Assembly (NCBI RefSeq): GCF_038096165.1
Contig: NZ_CP151076.1
Location: forward strand, 1,860,001 to 1,924,000
Length of the DNA stretch: 64,000 nucleotides
Direction: 5' to 3'
DNA from: Pseudomonas sp. G.S.17
Lineage (GTDB): Bacteria > Pseudomonadota > Gammaproteobacteria > Pseudomonadales > Pseudomonadaceae
Position numbers and translations under genes: made by a program. The notes beneath the pieces were generated by a model. It was given only the letters and a program-made list of their open reading frames with translations, was not told the origin of the DNA and searched no databases. The stretch's first letter is position 1. Each line of letters opens with the position of its first letter. Below are positions 1 through 8,493 of this stretch, piece after piece.

Positions 1-723
1 GACGCAGCTGGCCTGCAGATCGCAACTCGCATCAGCAGCCAGATCCGCGGCCAGACTGTAGCAATCAAGAACGCCAACGACGGCATCTCGATGGCTCAGA
101 CCGCTGAAGGCGCTCTGCAAGAGTCCACTAACATTCTGCAACGTATGCGTGAACTGGCTGTACAAGCACGTAACGGCACCAACGGCACGGCTGACCAGAC
201 TGCGACCAACGCAGAATTCGCTCAGATGTCTGACGAATTGACCCGTATCGCTGCAAGCACCAACTTGAACGGCAAGAACCTGCTTGACGGTTCGGCTGGC
301 ACCATGACACTGCAAGTTGGCTCGAACACCGGTACCGCTAACCAGATCGACCTGACTCTGAGCAGCAAGTTCGACGCCGCTTCCATGTCCGTAGACAGCG
401 GTACGCTGGCTCTGACAGGTGCTGACTCCGCAGCAACTGCCTCGGCAATCGACAACGCTATCACCGCAATCGACGCTGCATTGGCAACGATCAACGCCAC
501 TCGTGCAAACCTCGGTGCTTCGCAAAACCGTCTGACCAGCACCATTTCCAACCTGCAAAACGTTAACGAAAACGCCACTGCTGCACTGGGTCGTGTACAA
601 GACACTGACTTCGCCGCAGAAACTGCTAACCTGACCAAGCAGCAAACGCTGCAACAGGCTTCCCAAGCTGTTCTGGCCCAGGCTAACCAGTTGCCTTCCG
701 CTGTACTGAAACTGCTTCAGTAA
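1..723 (+). CDS. fliC: Flagellin FliC (5' end outside window)
   Basis: Flagellin is the filament subunit, exported by the flagellar type III apparatus. The frame is open from the first base, so the gene starts upstream; 240 residues remain, and about 40 N-terminal residues of the D0/D1 domain are probably missing. Both conserved ends are visible: the D1 helix with DAAGLQIATR and NDGISMAQTAEGAL, and the C-terminal heptad region ending QANQLPSAVLKLLQ. The variable central part is short and rich in Ala, Thr and Ser, so the whole protein would be about 280 residues, a small flagellin of the kind found in fluorescent pseudomonads. A hairpin terminator follows. Confidence 0.97.
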   Translation, partial: DAAGLQIATRISSQIRGQTVAIKNANDGISMAQTAEGALQESTNILQRMRELAVQARNGTNGTADQTATNAEFAQMSDELTRIAASTNLNGKNLLDGSAGTMTLQVGSNTGTANQIDLTLSSKFDAASMSVDSGTLALTGADSAATASAIDNAITAIDAALATINATRANLGASQNRLTSTISNLQNVNENATAALGRVQDTDFAAETANLTKQQTLQQASQAVLAQANQLPSAVLKLLQ

Positions 724-741
724 TTTTCGGAATGAGTTTTG

Positions 742-777
742 GCGGAGGAGTGTGCTAGTCGTGCTCTTCCGCTTTTT
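742..777 (+). terminator. Intrinsic terminator after fliC
   Basis: A nine-base-pair stem (GCGGAGGAG with CTCTTCCGC, one G-U pair) is followed by five T. It lies 18 nt after the fliC stop and would end the abundant flagellin mRNA before flaG. Confidence 0.8.
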
Positions 778-797
778 ACGTTGAGGAGGTGTTGGGA

Positions 798-1187
798 ATG
801 GACATGAGCGTGAAGTTGGGCTTGTCTTACCAGGCCATCAAGCCGGCGCCAGCTGTAGCTGAGCAAGCAGTCGTCGCTCCTCAAGCAGTTGCGGTGCCTG
901 CGCCGGCGCCTGCTGCGGATTCGTCCGCAAGTAAAGACTCATCGAAGGAATCCGACGCTCAAAAGTCGGAGAAGCTCAAGACAGCGGTACAAGAGATTGA
1001 AAAGTTCGTGCAGTCGGTAAGACGCAATCTCGAATTCTCCATTGATGAAGCCTCCGGAGAAATCGTGGTCAAAGTGATCGCCAGTGATACGGGAGAAGTC
1101 GTCAGACAGTTACCCTCGGCGGAAGCTTTGAAAATTGCTGACAGCCTTCACAATGCGCACAGCTTGTTGTTTGATGCCAAGGTTTGA
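798..1187 (+). CDS. flaG: FlaG family flagellar protein
   Basis: This 129-residue protein belongs to the FlaG family, small proteins encoded between flagellin and fliD that influence filament length in Pseudomonas and relatives; the biochemical role is not settled. The N-terminal half is a low-complexity Ala/Pro/Val and Ser/Lys linker. The conserved C-terminal domain (about residues 60-129) shows LEFSIDEASGEIVVKVI and TGEVVRQLPSAEAL. The ATG at 798 is preferred because AGGAGG at 784-789 lies eight bases upstream; a GTG at 789 overlaps that ribosome site and is unlikely. It is the first gene of a probable flaG-fliDST unit. Confidence 0.93.
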   Translation: MDMSVKLGLSYQAIKPAPAVAEQAVVAPQAVAVPAPAPAADSSASKDSSKESDAQKSEKLKTAVQEIEKFVQSVRRNLEFSIDEASGEIVVKVIASDTGEVVRQLPSAEALKIADSLHNAHSLLFDAKV

Positions 1188-1262
1188 TGGCATGAATCGT
1201 GTAGGTTGTAGTTCTGCGTTGTGTCGTCGTCAAAAGGCCGACGAAACCTGAAGGAGAAGCAC

Positions 1263-2675
1263 ATGGCAAGCCCAATCAGTACTTCCACGGGCCTCGGCTC
1301 GGGTCTGGCAATCAAGGATATCGTCACTTCCCTGGTTGATTCGGACAAATACGCCAAGCAGACCCAGATCACCAAACAGACCGCGCTGACAACAACCAAG
1401 TTGTCCGGTGTCAGTACACTGAAGTCGGCGCTCGATGCGTTCCAGACCGCGATGACTAATCTCGGCAAAACGGATACGCCAGCGTTCAATGGCTTTGCGG
1501 CAACTTCCTCTCTTACCGCGAACATTACCGCGACCACTACCAACTCGGCGGTGGCAGGTTCGTATGCGATGGAAGTCACCAAACTCGCGACCAGTTCCAG
1601 CGTCGCTTCTGCTTCGTTCGATGCGACTGCAGCTAGTGCTATTCCGAGTGGTACCCTGACTATCACTCAAAATACCACTAACACTGCCTTCGATATCCCG
1701 GCGGGCTCCACCTTGCAGCAGGTTCGCGACCTGATCAACGCCAAGACTTCGACCAGTGGCGTATCGGCGAACATTATTTCTGACGGTGCCGGTTCGCGCC
1801 TGGTGTTTGGCTCTACCAAGACCGGCGCGGGTACGGATATCACCACCAGCAGCACTATCGCCGGCCTGACGATTGGCTCCGGCGATGTACTTGACCCTAA
1901 TTCGGCGACAAGTGCAGGCCGGATTGGTGCTGTGGCGGCTGATGGCGAGATGTTGATCGGTGGTCTGAAGGTCACCAGTTCCACCAACACCTACACCACG
2001 GCGCTGACGGGTGTGTCCATCACGGCGGTTGCGGTTGGCAAGTCCACGGTCACCGTGGCAGGCAACACCGACGGTTTGAAAACATCGTTGCAGACGTTTG
2101 TCGATGCGTACAACAACGTGGTCAAGACCATCAACTCCCTGACCAAGGCCACCGCTGATGCCAACGGCGACCTGACCGTGTCGGCGGCAATGACCGGCGA
2201 CTCCTTGCCGCGCGATCTGCTGGCCGCCTTGCGTGAGCAGCTGATCACGCCTGGCCCTGGCAGCAAGTTGTCGACCCTGGCGCAGTTGGGTATCCAGACT
2301 GCCCAGTCCGGCGGTACGCTTACATTCGATGCCGGCAAGTTCACCAAGGCAATGAACGACAAAAACCTGGGCAGTGAAGTGCAGCAAATGTTCTCCGGCA
2401 CTAACGCGGAAAATGGCTTGCTGGCGCGTATGAAGAAAGCCATCGAGCCGTATAACAAAACCGGCGGTACGCTCGACGAACGCACCAAATCGCTGAACAA
2501 GACCAGTACCGATCTGAAAGCGCAGCAGACTGCTCTCGATATTCGTGTAGCTAACCTGACGTCAACGTTGACGGCCAAGTACAACGCAATGGATTTGCTG
2601 GTCGGGCAGATGAAGTCGACGCTGTCGAGCATCACCTCGTTCTTCGATACTCTGAATGCTCAGGCATCCGGCTGA
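1263..2675 (+). CDS. fliD: Flagellar filament cap protein FliD
   Basis: FliD (HAP2) forms the distal cap under which flagellin monomers fold and, in Pseudomonas, can act as a mucin adhesin. The 470-residue product has the conserved N-terminal FliD_N region beginning MASPISTSTGLGSGLAI and the C-terminal coiled region (about residues 395-460) with QQTALDIRVANLTSTLTAKY. The central part is Thr/Ser/Gly-rich, as usual for the exposed domains. AAGGAGAA at 1251-1258 sets the ATG at 1263 as the start, shorter than the longest open frame. A terminator follows the gene, before fliS. Confidence 0.96.
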   Translation: MASPISTSTGLGSGLAIKDIVTSLVDSDKYAKQTQITKQTALTTTKLSGVSTLKSALDAFQTAMTNLGKTDTPAFNGFAATSSLTANITATTTNSAVAGSYAMEVTKLATSSSVASASFDATAASAIPSGTLTITQNTTNTAFDIPAGSTLQQVRDLINAKTSTSGVSANIISDGAGSRLVFGSTKTGAGTDITTSSTIAGLTIGSGDVLDPNSATSAGRIGAVAADGEMLIGGLKVTSSTNTYTTALTGVSITAVAVGKSTVTVAGNTDGLKTSLQTFVDAYNNVVKTINSLTKATADANGDLTVSAAMTGDSLPRDLLAALREQLITPGPGSKLSTLAQLGIQTAQSGGTLTFDAGKFTKAMNDKNLGSEVQQMFSGTNAENGLLARMKKAIEPYNKTGGTLDERTKSLNKTSTDLKAQQTALDIRVANLTSTLTAKYNAMDLLVGQMKSTLSSITSFFDTLNAQASG

Positions 2676-2695
2676 CATTCACTGAGTCATCCAGC

Positions 2696-2727
2696 CCGGC
2701 TGCGATTAATCGCACGCCGGGTTTTTG
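2696..2727 (+). terminator. Intrinsic terminator after fliD
   Basis: CCCGGC pairs with GCCGGG around a perfect 14-base palindrome (TGCGATTAATCGCA), followed by five T. It is a strong hairpin 20 nt after the fliD stop, so fliS and fliT may be expressed at a lower level than fliD. Confidence 0.8.
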
Positions 2728-2804
2728 GCTTCTGGTCTAAAGTTTTCCGACAGTGCGTCGATACATTGTATATACGAATTCTTCCAGCTTTGACGAGGTT
2801 GATC

Positions 2805-3188
2805 ATGAACCCGATGTTAGCCCTTCGGCAGTACCAGAAAGTGAATGCCCATGCGCAAACGTCCGAGGCCAATCCTCATCGTCTGGTGCAAATGCTGATG
2901 GAAGCCGGGTTGGATCGCATTGCTCAGGCCAAGGGTGCCATCGGCCGCAAGGATATTCCTGCAAAAGGTGTACTGATCGGCAAGGCGATAGAAATCGTCG
3001 GAGGCCTGCGTGAAGGCCTGGATATGGAAAAATCGGCTGATACGCTGACCCGTGTGGACAACCTGTACATCTACATGATGCAGCGCCTGGCTGAAGCCAA
3101 TATAAAAAGCGATCCACTGATCCTCGACGAAGTCAGCAGCTTGCTGGGCACCGTCAAGGAAGGCTGGGACGCAATCGCTGCTCACTAA
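2805..3188 (+). CDS. fliS: Flagellin export chaperone FliS
   Basis: FliS binds the C-terminal helix of flagellin in the cytoplasm and stops early polymerisation before export. The 127-residue product is of family length and shows the conserved N-terminal pattern ALRQYQKVNAHAQTSEANPHRLVQMLMEAGLDRI, typical of FliS (substituting for the usual Y..V...TA.P..L), given here only as a short guide. GAGG at 2795-2798 supports the ATG at 2805. The gene is followed after 20 nt by the fliT-like gene. Confidence 0.94.
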   Translation: MNPMLALRQYQKVNAHAQTSEANPHRLVQMLMEAGLDRIAQAKGAIGRKDIPAKGVLIGKAIEIVGGLREGLDMEKSADTLTRVDNLYIYMMQRLAEANIKSDPLILDEVSSLLGTVKEGWDAIAAH

Positions 3189-3208
3189 GCTGTGCTGAGG
3201 AGACCAAC

Positions 3209-3505
3209 ATGAGTGCTGCACTCAAGCGTATCGAAGAGACCAAGGAAGCACTGGTAGGCGCTTTGGCTGAGCGTGACTGGGATGCAATTGGCAAATTGGA
3301 CCTGGCGTGCCGCGCCTGTGTGGACGACATGATCAGTGAAGCGACGCCGAATGCGCCGGAACTGCGCAGCAATCTGGAAGAGCTGCTGACGGTCTACCGG
3401 CAGCTGATCGACACTGCAACCGACGCGCGTCAGTCAATCGTCGACGAGATGTCGCAGATCCAGCAAGCGAAAAACGCGGCGAAGGTTTACCATCTGTTCG
3501 GTTGA
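3209..3505 (+). CDS. fliT: FliT-like flagellar chaperone
   Basis: The product has 98 residues, is almost wholly helical by composition and sits directly after fliS, where FliT-type chaperones for the cap protein FliD are encoded. Sequence similarity to enteric FliT is not obvious by eye, so the name rests mainly on position and size; Pseudomonas homologues are also annotated as hypothetical or FleP-like. GGAG at 3197-3201 precedes the ATG by eight bases. In enteric bacteria FliT also binds the master regulator FlhDC; there is no sign here whether it touches FleQ, encoded next. Confidence 0.7.
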   Translation: MSAALKRIEETKEALVGALAERDWDAIGKLDLACRACVDDMISEATPNAPELRSNLEELLTVYRQLIDTATDARQSIVDEMSQIQQAKNAAKVYHLFG

Positions 3506-3529
3506 AGCTTGTTGATCGAAAAGAAGTGC

Positions 3530-3543
3530 GCCATAAATTTGAC
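3530..3543 (+). promoter_or_regulatory. Possible FleQ-box-like site upstream of fleQ
   Basis: GCCATAAATTTGAC matches 10 of 14 positions of the published FleQ box (GTCANTAAATTGAC type). It lies about 130 bp before fleQ in the 164-bp fliT-fleQ gap and could give autoregulation. A one-site match of this quality is weak; no convincing -35/-10 pair was found in the gap. Confidence 0.25.
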
Positions 3544-3669
3544 TGTGTACGGTTTTTTGACTTAACTAGTGATGTTTGCCATTTTCTGGCGTCTCAGTAC
3601 TCGTACCGGCTGAGAATTGCCAAGCTTGCCCTATTGGGGCATAGAGTTGACTAGGGAAGTTGCTATTGC

Positions 3670-5145
3670 ATGTGGCGTGAAATCAAGATTCTGCTGATCG
3701 ATGACGATAGCCAGCGCCGCCGTGACCTGGCGGTCATTCTTAATTTTCTTGGCGAAGAAAATTTGGCCTGCTCCAGCCAGGACTGGCAACAGGTTGTCGG
3801 CTCTCTGACCTCTACCCGAGAAGTGCTTTGCGTGCTCGTTGGCAGCGTAAGCGCGCCTGGAAGTCTACAAGGGCTTCTTAAGACAGTGGCTGCATGGGAT
3901 GAGTTCCTTCCTGTCTTGCTGATGGGCGAAAATTCTTCCGTGGACCTCACTGACGATTTGCGTCGGCGCGTGCTTTCCTCCCTGGAAATGCCGCCCAGCT
4001 ACAGCAAATTGCTCGACTCCCTGCACCGTGCCCAGGTCTATCGTGAAATGTACGATCAGGCCCGTGAGCGCGGTCGTCATCGTGAGCCCAATCTGTTTCG
4101 CAGTCTGGTCGGTACCAGCCGTGCGATTCAGCATGTGCGCCAGATGATGCAGCAGGTTGCCGACACGGACGCCAGCGTGTTGATCCTCGGTGAGTCCGGG
4201 ACTGGCAAGGAAGTCGTCGCACGCAACCTGCACTACCACTCCAAGCGTCGCGACGCACCGTTTGTGCCGGTCAACTGTGGCGCGATTCCAGCCGAATTGC
4301 TGGAAAGCGAACTGTTCGGTCACGAGAAGGGCGCCTTCACCGGGGCGATCACCAGTCGTGCCGGGCGTTTCGAGCTGGCCAACGGCGGCACGCTGTTCCT
4401 CGACGAAATCGGCGACATGCCGCTGCCGATGCAGGTCAAGCTGCTACGGGTTCTGCAAGAGCGCACCTTTGAGCGCGTGGGCAGCAACAAGACCCAAAGC
4501 GTCGATGTGCGGATCATTGCCGCAACCCACAAGAATCTTGAGTCGATGATCGAGATCGGTAGCTTCCGTGAAGACCTTTACTACCGTCTGAACGTGTTCC
4601 CGATCGAAATGGCGCCGCTGCGCGAGCGGGTCGAAGACATTCCCTTGCTCATGAACGAGTTGATCTCGCGCATGGAGCACGAAAAACGCGGCTCAATCCG
4701 TTTCAACTCCGCTGCCATCATGTCGCTGTGTCGTCATGGCTGGCCGGGCAACGTGCGTGAATTGGCCAACCTGGTGGAGCGCATGGCGATCATGCATCCC
4801 TATGGCGTGATTGGCGTCGCCGAGTTACCGAAGAAATTCCGCTACGTCGATGACGAAGACGAACAACTTGTCGACAGTCTGCGCAGCGATCTCGAAGAGC
4901 GCGTGGCCATCAACGGTCATACGCCGAACTTCGCGTCCGGCGCGATGTTGCCGCCGGAAGGCCTGGACTTGAAGGACTATCTGGGTGGGCTGGAGCAAGG
5001 CTTGATCCAGCAGGCACTGGACGACGCCAACGGTATTGTCGCGCGCGCAGCCGAGCGTCTGCGGATTCGTCGTACGACCCTCGTCGAGAAAATGCGCAAA
5101 TACGGCATGAGCCGACGTGAAGGCGATGAACAGGCAGATGATTGA
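3670..5145 (+). CDS. fleQ: Flagellar master regulator FleQ
   Basis: FleQ is the sigma-54 enhancer-binding protein at the top of the Pseudomonas flagellar cascade and a cyclic-di-GMP sensor that switches between flagellar and exopolysaccharide genes. The 491 residues hold an N-terminal receiver-like domain (1-120; it looks degenerate, as usual in FleQ), an AAA+ domain (about 140-380) with Walker A GESGTGKE, the sigma-54 contact loop GAFTGA and [10 protein letters not shown] as Walker B, and a Fis-type helix-turn-helix at the end ([20 protein letters not shown]). The LFRS sequence near residue 142 matches the known c-di-GMP contact motif. Four sigma-54 promoters in this window are its likely targets. 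Confidence 0.97.
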   Translation: MWREIKILLIDDDSQRRRDLAVILNFLGEENLACSSQDWQQVVGSLTSTREVLCVLVGSVSAPGSLQGLLKTVAAWDEFLPVLLMGENSSVDLTDDLRRRVLSSLEMPPSYSKLLDSLHRAQVYREMYDQARERGRHREPNLFRSLVGTSRAIQHVRQMMQQVADTDASVLILGESGTGKEVVARNLHYHSKRRDAPFVPVNCGAIPAELLESELFGHEKGAFTGAITSRAGRFELANGGTLFLDEIGDMPLPMQVKLLRVLQERTFERVGSNKTQSVDVRIIAATHKNLESMIEIGSFREDLYYRLNVFPIEMAPLRERVEDIPLLMNELISRMEHEKRGSIRFNSAAIMSLCRHGWPGNVRELANLVERMAIMHPYGVIGVAELPKKFRYVDDEDEQLVDSLRSDLEERVAINGHTPNFASGAMLPPEGLDLKDYLGGLEQGLIQQALDDANGIVARAAERLRIRRTTLVEKMRKYGMSRREGDEQADD

Positions 5146-5172
5146 CGCTTGTTGAATCGCGAAAAAATCAAA

Positions 5173-5198
5173 CCTCTGAATTTTCAGGGGTTTTTTTT
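5173..5198 (+). terminator. Intrinsic terminator after fleQ
   Basis: CCTCTGA pairs with TCAGGGG (one G-U) and is followed by eight T. It isolates fleQ from fleSR, whose own promoter begins in the T tract. Confidence 0.85.
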
Positions 5199-5215
5199 CG
5201 GCACGAGGATTGCTA
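5198..5215 (+). promoter_or_regulatory. Sigma-54 promoter of fleSR
   Basis: CGGCACGAGGATTGCT has GG at 5200-5201 and GC at 5212-5213, exactly ten bases apart, close to the -24/-12 consensus TGGCACGNNNNTTGC. It lies about 55 bp before fleS, in line with the FleQ and sigma-54 control of fleSR known in P. aeruginosa. Confidence 0.8.
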
Positions 5216-5267
5216 AGTCTCTTGGAACATACCGTTTAATGACGGTTCGCCACGCGAGAGATGACTT

Positions 5268-6485
5268 ATGCCCCACGCCGCCAAGATGACCCCTGACCTT
5301 GCCCATGCAGTGCTGCCGTCCCTTGAGCTGGAAAGTCGTCAGGGGCTTGAGCAGGCGTTTTCACTGTTCAATCAGATGTCGGCGCAGCTGACGGATTCCT
5401 ACAGCTTGCTGGAAGCGCGGGTCACCGAGCTCAAGGGCGAACTGGCAGTGGTCAGCGCGCAGCGCATGGAGGAGCTGGCGGAGAAGGAGCGTCTGGCGTA
5501 TCGCTTGCAGAATCTGCTCGACCTGCTGCCTGGCGGGATCATCGTGATCGATGGCATGGGCAGGGTGCGCGAGGCCAATCCGGCGGCCATCGATTTGCTC
5601 GGGCAACCACTGGAGGGCGAGCTGTGGCGGCATGTCATCAGTCGCTGCTTTGCTCCGCGCGAAGACGACGGCCATGAAGTTTCCCTCAAGGATGGCCGTC
5701 GCCTGTCCATCGCCACCCGCTCGCTGGACGCCGAGCCGGGTCAGTTGGTGCTGCTTAACGACCTGACAGAAACCCGCCATCTGCAGGATCAACTGGCGCG
5801 TCACGAGCGCTTGTCGTCGCTGGGCAGGATGGTGGCCTCCCTCGCACACCAGATTCGCACGCCGCTGTCCGCCGCTCTGATCTACGCCAGTCATTTGACC
5901 GAGCAGGAACTGCCGCTGGAAACCCAGCAGCGCTTTGCCGGCCGACTTAAAGAGCGACTGCATGAGCTTGAACATCAAGTGCGGGACATGTTGGTGTTTG
6001 CCCGTGGCGAATTGCCGCTGACTGACCGACTCACGCCGCAGCAGCTCTTCGCTGCATTGCAGGACGCTGCGTTGACGCACACTCAGGATGTGCAGGTGCG
6101 CTGGCAGTGCGACCCTTCGGAGGGTGAGTTGCTGTGCAATCGCGACACGCTGGTGGGCGCGTTACTGAATCTGATCGAAAACGCGGTGCAGGCTTGCGCC
6201 GGTCAGCCGCGCTTGAAAATCCATGCCTACAGTCGAGGCAACACGCTGCGGCTGTGCGTCAGTGACAACGGCAGCGGTATTGACGCTGCCGCTCTGGCGC
6301 ATATCGGCGAACCCTTTTTCACCACCAAGACCACCGGCACCGGCCTTGGCCTGGCGGTGGTGACGGCGGTCACTCGCGCCCATCGCGGCGCTGTTCAGTA
6401 TGCCTCGCGGGTGGGTCGTGGCACTTGCGCGCTGGTCACCTTGCCTTTGATGAGTGCGCCATCCGGCGTCGTGGACAATAACTGA
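5268..6485 (+). CDS. fleS: Flagellar sensor histidine kinase FleS
   Basis: FleS is the cytoplasmic sensor kinase that phosphorylates FleR to switch on late basal-body and hook genes. The 405-residue protein has no membrane segment. It shows an N-terminal coiled region, a PAS domain (about 80-165; GGIIVIDGMGRVREANPAA), the dimerisation H box LAHQIRTPLSAA with the phospho-acceptor His near residue 197, and a HATPase domain with N box NLIENAVQA and G boxes DNGSG and GTGLGLAVV. The gene overlaps fleR by one base (TGATG), indicating coupled translation. Confidence 0.95.
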   Translation: MPHAAKMTPDLAHAVLPSLELESRQGLEQAFSLFNQMSAQLTDSYSLLEARVTELKGELAVVSAQRMEELAEKERLAYRLQNLLDLLPGGIIVIDGMGRVREANPAAIDLLGQPLEGELWRHVISRCFAPREDDGHEVSLKDGRRLSIATRSLDAEPGQLVLLNDLTETRHLQDQLARHERLSSLGRMVASLAHQIRTPLSAALIYASHLTEQELPLETQQRFAGRLKERLHELEHQVRDMLVFARGELPLTDRLTPQQLFAALQDAALTHTQDVQVRWQCDPSEGELLCNRDTLVGALLNLIENAVQACAGQPRLKIHAYSRGNTLRLCVSDNGSGIDAAALAHIGEPFFTTKTTGTGLGLAVVTAVTRAHRGAVQYASRVGRGTCALVTLPLMSAPSGVVDNN

Positions 6486-7900
6486 TGACGATCAAAGTGC
6501 TTTTGGTTGAAGACGACCGTGCGTTGCGTGAAGCGCTGGGGGAAACCCTGGAATTGGCCGGGCATGAGTATCATGCCGTCGGATCGGCTGAAGATGCCCT
6601 GGTCGCCGTCGCGCGTGAGCCGTTCAGTCTGGTGATCAGCGACGTCAATATGCCAGGCATGGATGGTCATCAGTTGCTCGGCCTGCTGCGCGCCCGCCAT
6701 TCGCAATTGCCCGTGCTGCTGATGACCGCGCATGGCGCGGTCGAGCGCGCCGTGGATGCAATGCGCCAGGGTGCGGCGGATTATCTGGTCAAACCTTTCG
6801 AGCCCAAGGCCATGCTGGCGTTGGTCGCCCGCCATGCGTTGGGGCGTCCTGGCCCGGATGACGGCGCTGGGCCGATCGCGGTCGAACCGGCCAGCGCGCA
6901 GCTGTTGAACCTGGCCAGTCGCGTGGCGAAAAGCGATTCCACGGTACTGATATCCGGCGAATCAGGCACTGGCAAGGAAGTGCTTGCGCGTTACATTCAC
7001 CAGCATTCGCCCCGTGCCGACAAGCCCTTCATCGCCATCAACTGCGCGGCGATCCCGGACAACATGCTCGAAGCCACGTTGTTCGGCCATGAGAAGGGCT
7101 CGTTCACCGGTGCCATCGCGGCACAAGCCGGCAAATTCGAACAGGCCGACGGCGGCACTATCCTGCTTGATGAAATTTCCGAAATGCCCATGGGCCTGCA
7201 GGCTAAATTGCTGCGAGTGCTGCAGGAGCGCGAAGTCGAGCGTGTAGGTGCGCGCAAGCCAATCACTCTGGATATTCGCGTGTTGGCAACGACCAACCGT
7301 GATCTGGCCGGGGAAGTTGCAGCCGGTCGGTTCCGTGAAGATCTGTTTTACCGGTTATCGGTATTTCCGCTGGCCTGGCAACCGTTGCGCCAGCGAACCG
7401 CCGATATTCTGCCGCTGGCCGAGCGTTTGCTGGCCAAACACGTCAATAAAATGAAACACGCAGCGGTGCGCTTGTCTGCCCAGGCGCAGGCATGTCTGGT
7501 GGGTTACGCTTGGCCAGGCAATGTCCGCGAACTGGATAACGCGGTGCAACGAGCGCTGATTCTGCAGCAGGGCGGCATCATTGAAGCGGAAGATTTCTGC
7601 CTTGCGGGGCCAGTCTCCTGCGCACCGCTGCCAGCGCTGAACGTCGCCACTGCGCCGGTTTCGCCAGTTATCCAAGGGGCTGCATCGGGCGATGGGCCTG
7701 GTGGCGATGGGGGCAGCGCGTTAGGTGATGATCTGCGTCGGCGCGAGTTTCAGATGATTATTGACACCCTGCGTGCCGAGCGCGGTCGTCGCAAGGAAGC
7801 TGCCGAGCGGTTAGGCATCAGTCCGCGGACGTTGCGCTACAAATTGGCGCAGATGCGCGATGCCGGCATGGATGTCGAAGGTCATTTATTTGCGACGTAA
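6485..7900 (+). CDS. fleR: Flagellar response regulator FleR (sigma-54 activator)
   Basis: FleR is the NtrC-type response regulator paired with FleS. The 471 residues comprise a receiver (1-120; acidic pocket ED at 9-11, phospho-acceptor Asp53 in VISDVNMPG), an AAA+ domain (Walker A GESGTGKE; the contact loop reads GSFTGA, with Ser in place of the common Ala), and a C-terminal Fis-type helix-turn-helix (AAERLGISPRTLRYKLAQM). A Gly-rich linker precedes the DNA-binding part. The gene starts inside the fleS stop. The 250-bp gap downstream carries the fliE promoter. Confidence 0.96.
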   Translation: MTIKVLLVEDDRALREALGETLELAGHEYHAVGSAEDALVAVAREPFSLVISDVNMPGMDGHQLLGLLRARHSQLPVLLMTAHGAVERAVDAMRQGAADYLVKPFEPKAMLALVARHALGRPGPDDGAGPIAVEPASAQLLNLASRVAKSDSTVLISGESGTGKEVLARYIHQHSPRADKPFIAINCAAIPDNMLEATLFGHEKGSFTGAIAAQAGKFEQADGGTILLDEISEMPMGLQAKLLRVLQEREVERVGARKPITLDIRVLATTNRDLAGEVAAGRFREDLFYRLSVFPLAWQPLRQRTADILPLAERLLAKHVNKMKHAAVRLSAQAQACLVGYAWPGNVRELDNAVQRALILQQGGIIEAEDFCLAGPVSCAPLPALNVATAPVSPVIQGAASGDGPGGDGGSALGDDLRRREFQMIIDTLRAERGRRKEAAERLGISPRTLRYKLAQMRDAGMDVEGHLFAT

Positions 7901-8075
7901 CATTCGCGCTACAAAAGTCATTCACTCTGTACGCAGCCCTGCCGCCCAGCGTAGCCGGGGTTTTCAACCTGCTCGTGCGATGGATTAAAGACTGTGACCC
8001 ACGACTTTTCGAGGGGTGACTGCCTGGTCATTATTCTGCATGAAATGCATTGATGGCCATTGGCTGCTATCTAGC

Positions 8076-8092
8076 TGGCACCCTTGTTGCTT
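8076..8092 (+). promoter_or_regulatory. Sigma-54 promoter of fliE operon
   Basis: TGGCACCCTTGTTGCTT has GG at 8077-8078 and GC at 8089-8090 with ten bases between, an almost consensus -24/-12 element. It lies about 60 bp before fliE and should drive fliEFGHIJ. Confidence 0.85.
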
Positions 8093-8152
8093 TGACATCC
8101 ATGACCGCTGAATCAGTGTCAAAAATTTGCGGCCCTCACGAGAGATATTTCC

Positions 8153-8479
8153 ATGAGCCAAGGTGTTGAATTTAATCGCTTGATGTTGGATATGCGCTCC
8201 ATGCAAATGGATGCCATGGCCGCCCCGAAGGCTGCCGCCACGCCGGAAGTCGGCTCCAGCAGCTTTGCCGACATGCTTGGTCAGGCCGTGAACAAGGTTG
8301 CCGACACCCAACAGGCGTCCAACCAATTGGCCAGTGCCTTCGAAATCGGCAAGAGCGGTGTCGACCTCACTGACGTGATGATTTCTTCACAGAAAGCCGC
8401 CGTGTCCTTTCAGGCGCTGACTCAGGTTCGTAACAAACTGGTTCAGGCATATCAAGACATCATGCAGATGCCGGTTTAA
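8153..8479 (+). CDS. fliE: Flagellar hook-basal body junction protein FliE
   Basis: FliE links the MS ring to the proximal rod and is one of the first substrates needed to open the flagellar export gate. The 108-residue product has the family length. Its C-terminal half carries the conserved FGDML-like helix (here [13 protein letters not shown]) and the ending [25 protein letters not shown], which is diagnostic. The ATG at 8153 follows a CGAGAGA ribosome site. It is the first gene of the fliEFGHIJ operon. Confidence 0.96.
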   Translation: MSQGVEFNRLMLDMRSMQMDAMAAPKAAATPEVGSSSFADMLGQAVNKVADTQQASNQLASAFEIGKSGVDLTDVMISSQKAAVSFQALTQVRNKLVQAYQDIMQMPV

Positions 8480-8493
8480 GGACATATTGAGTC

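Noticed and set aside
741..755. Sigma-54 promoter before flaG (GGCGGAGGAGTGTGC)
   Set aside because: GG and GC are eleven bases apart instead of ten, and the sequence is part of the fliC terminator stem.
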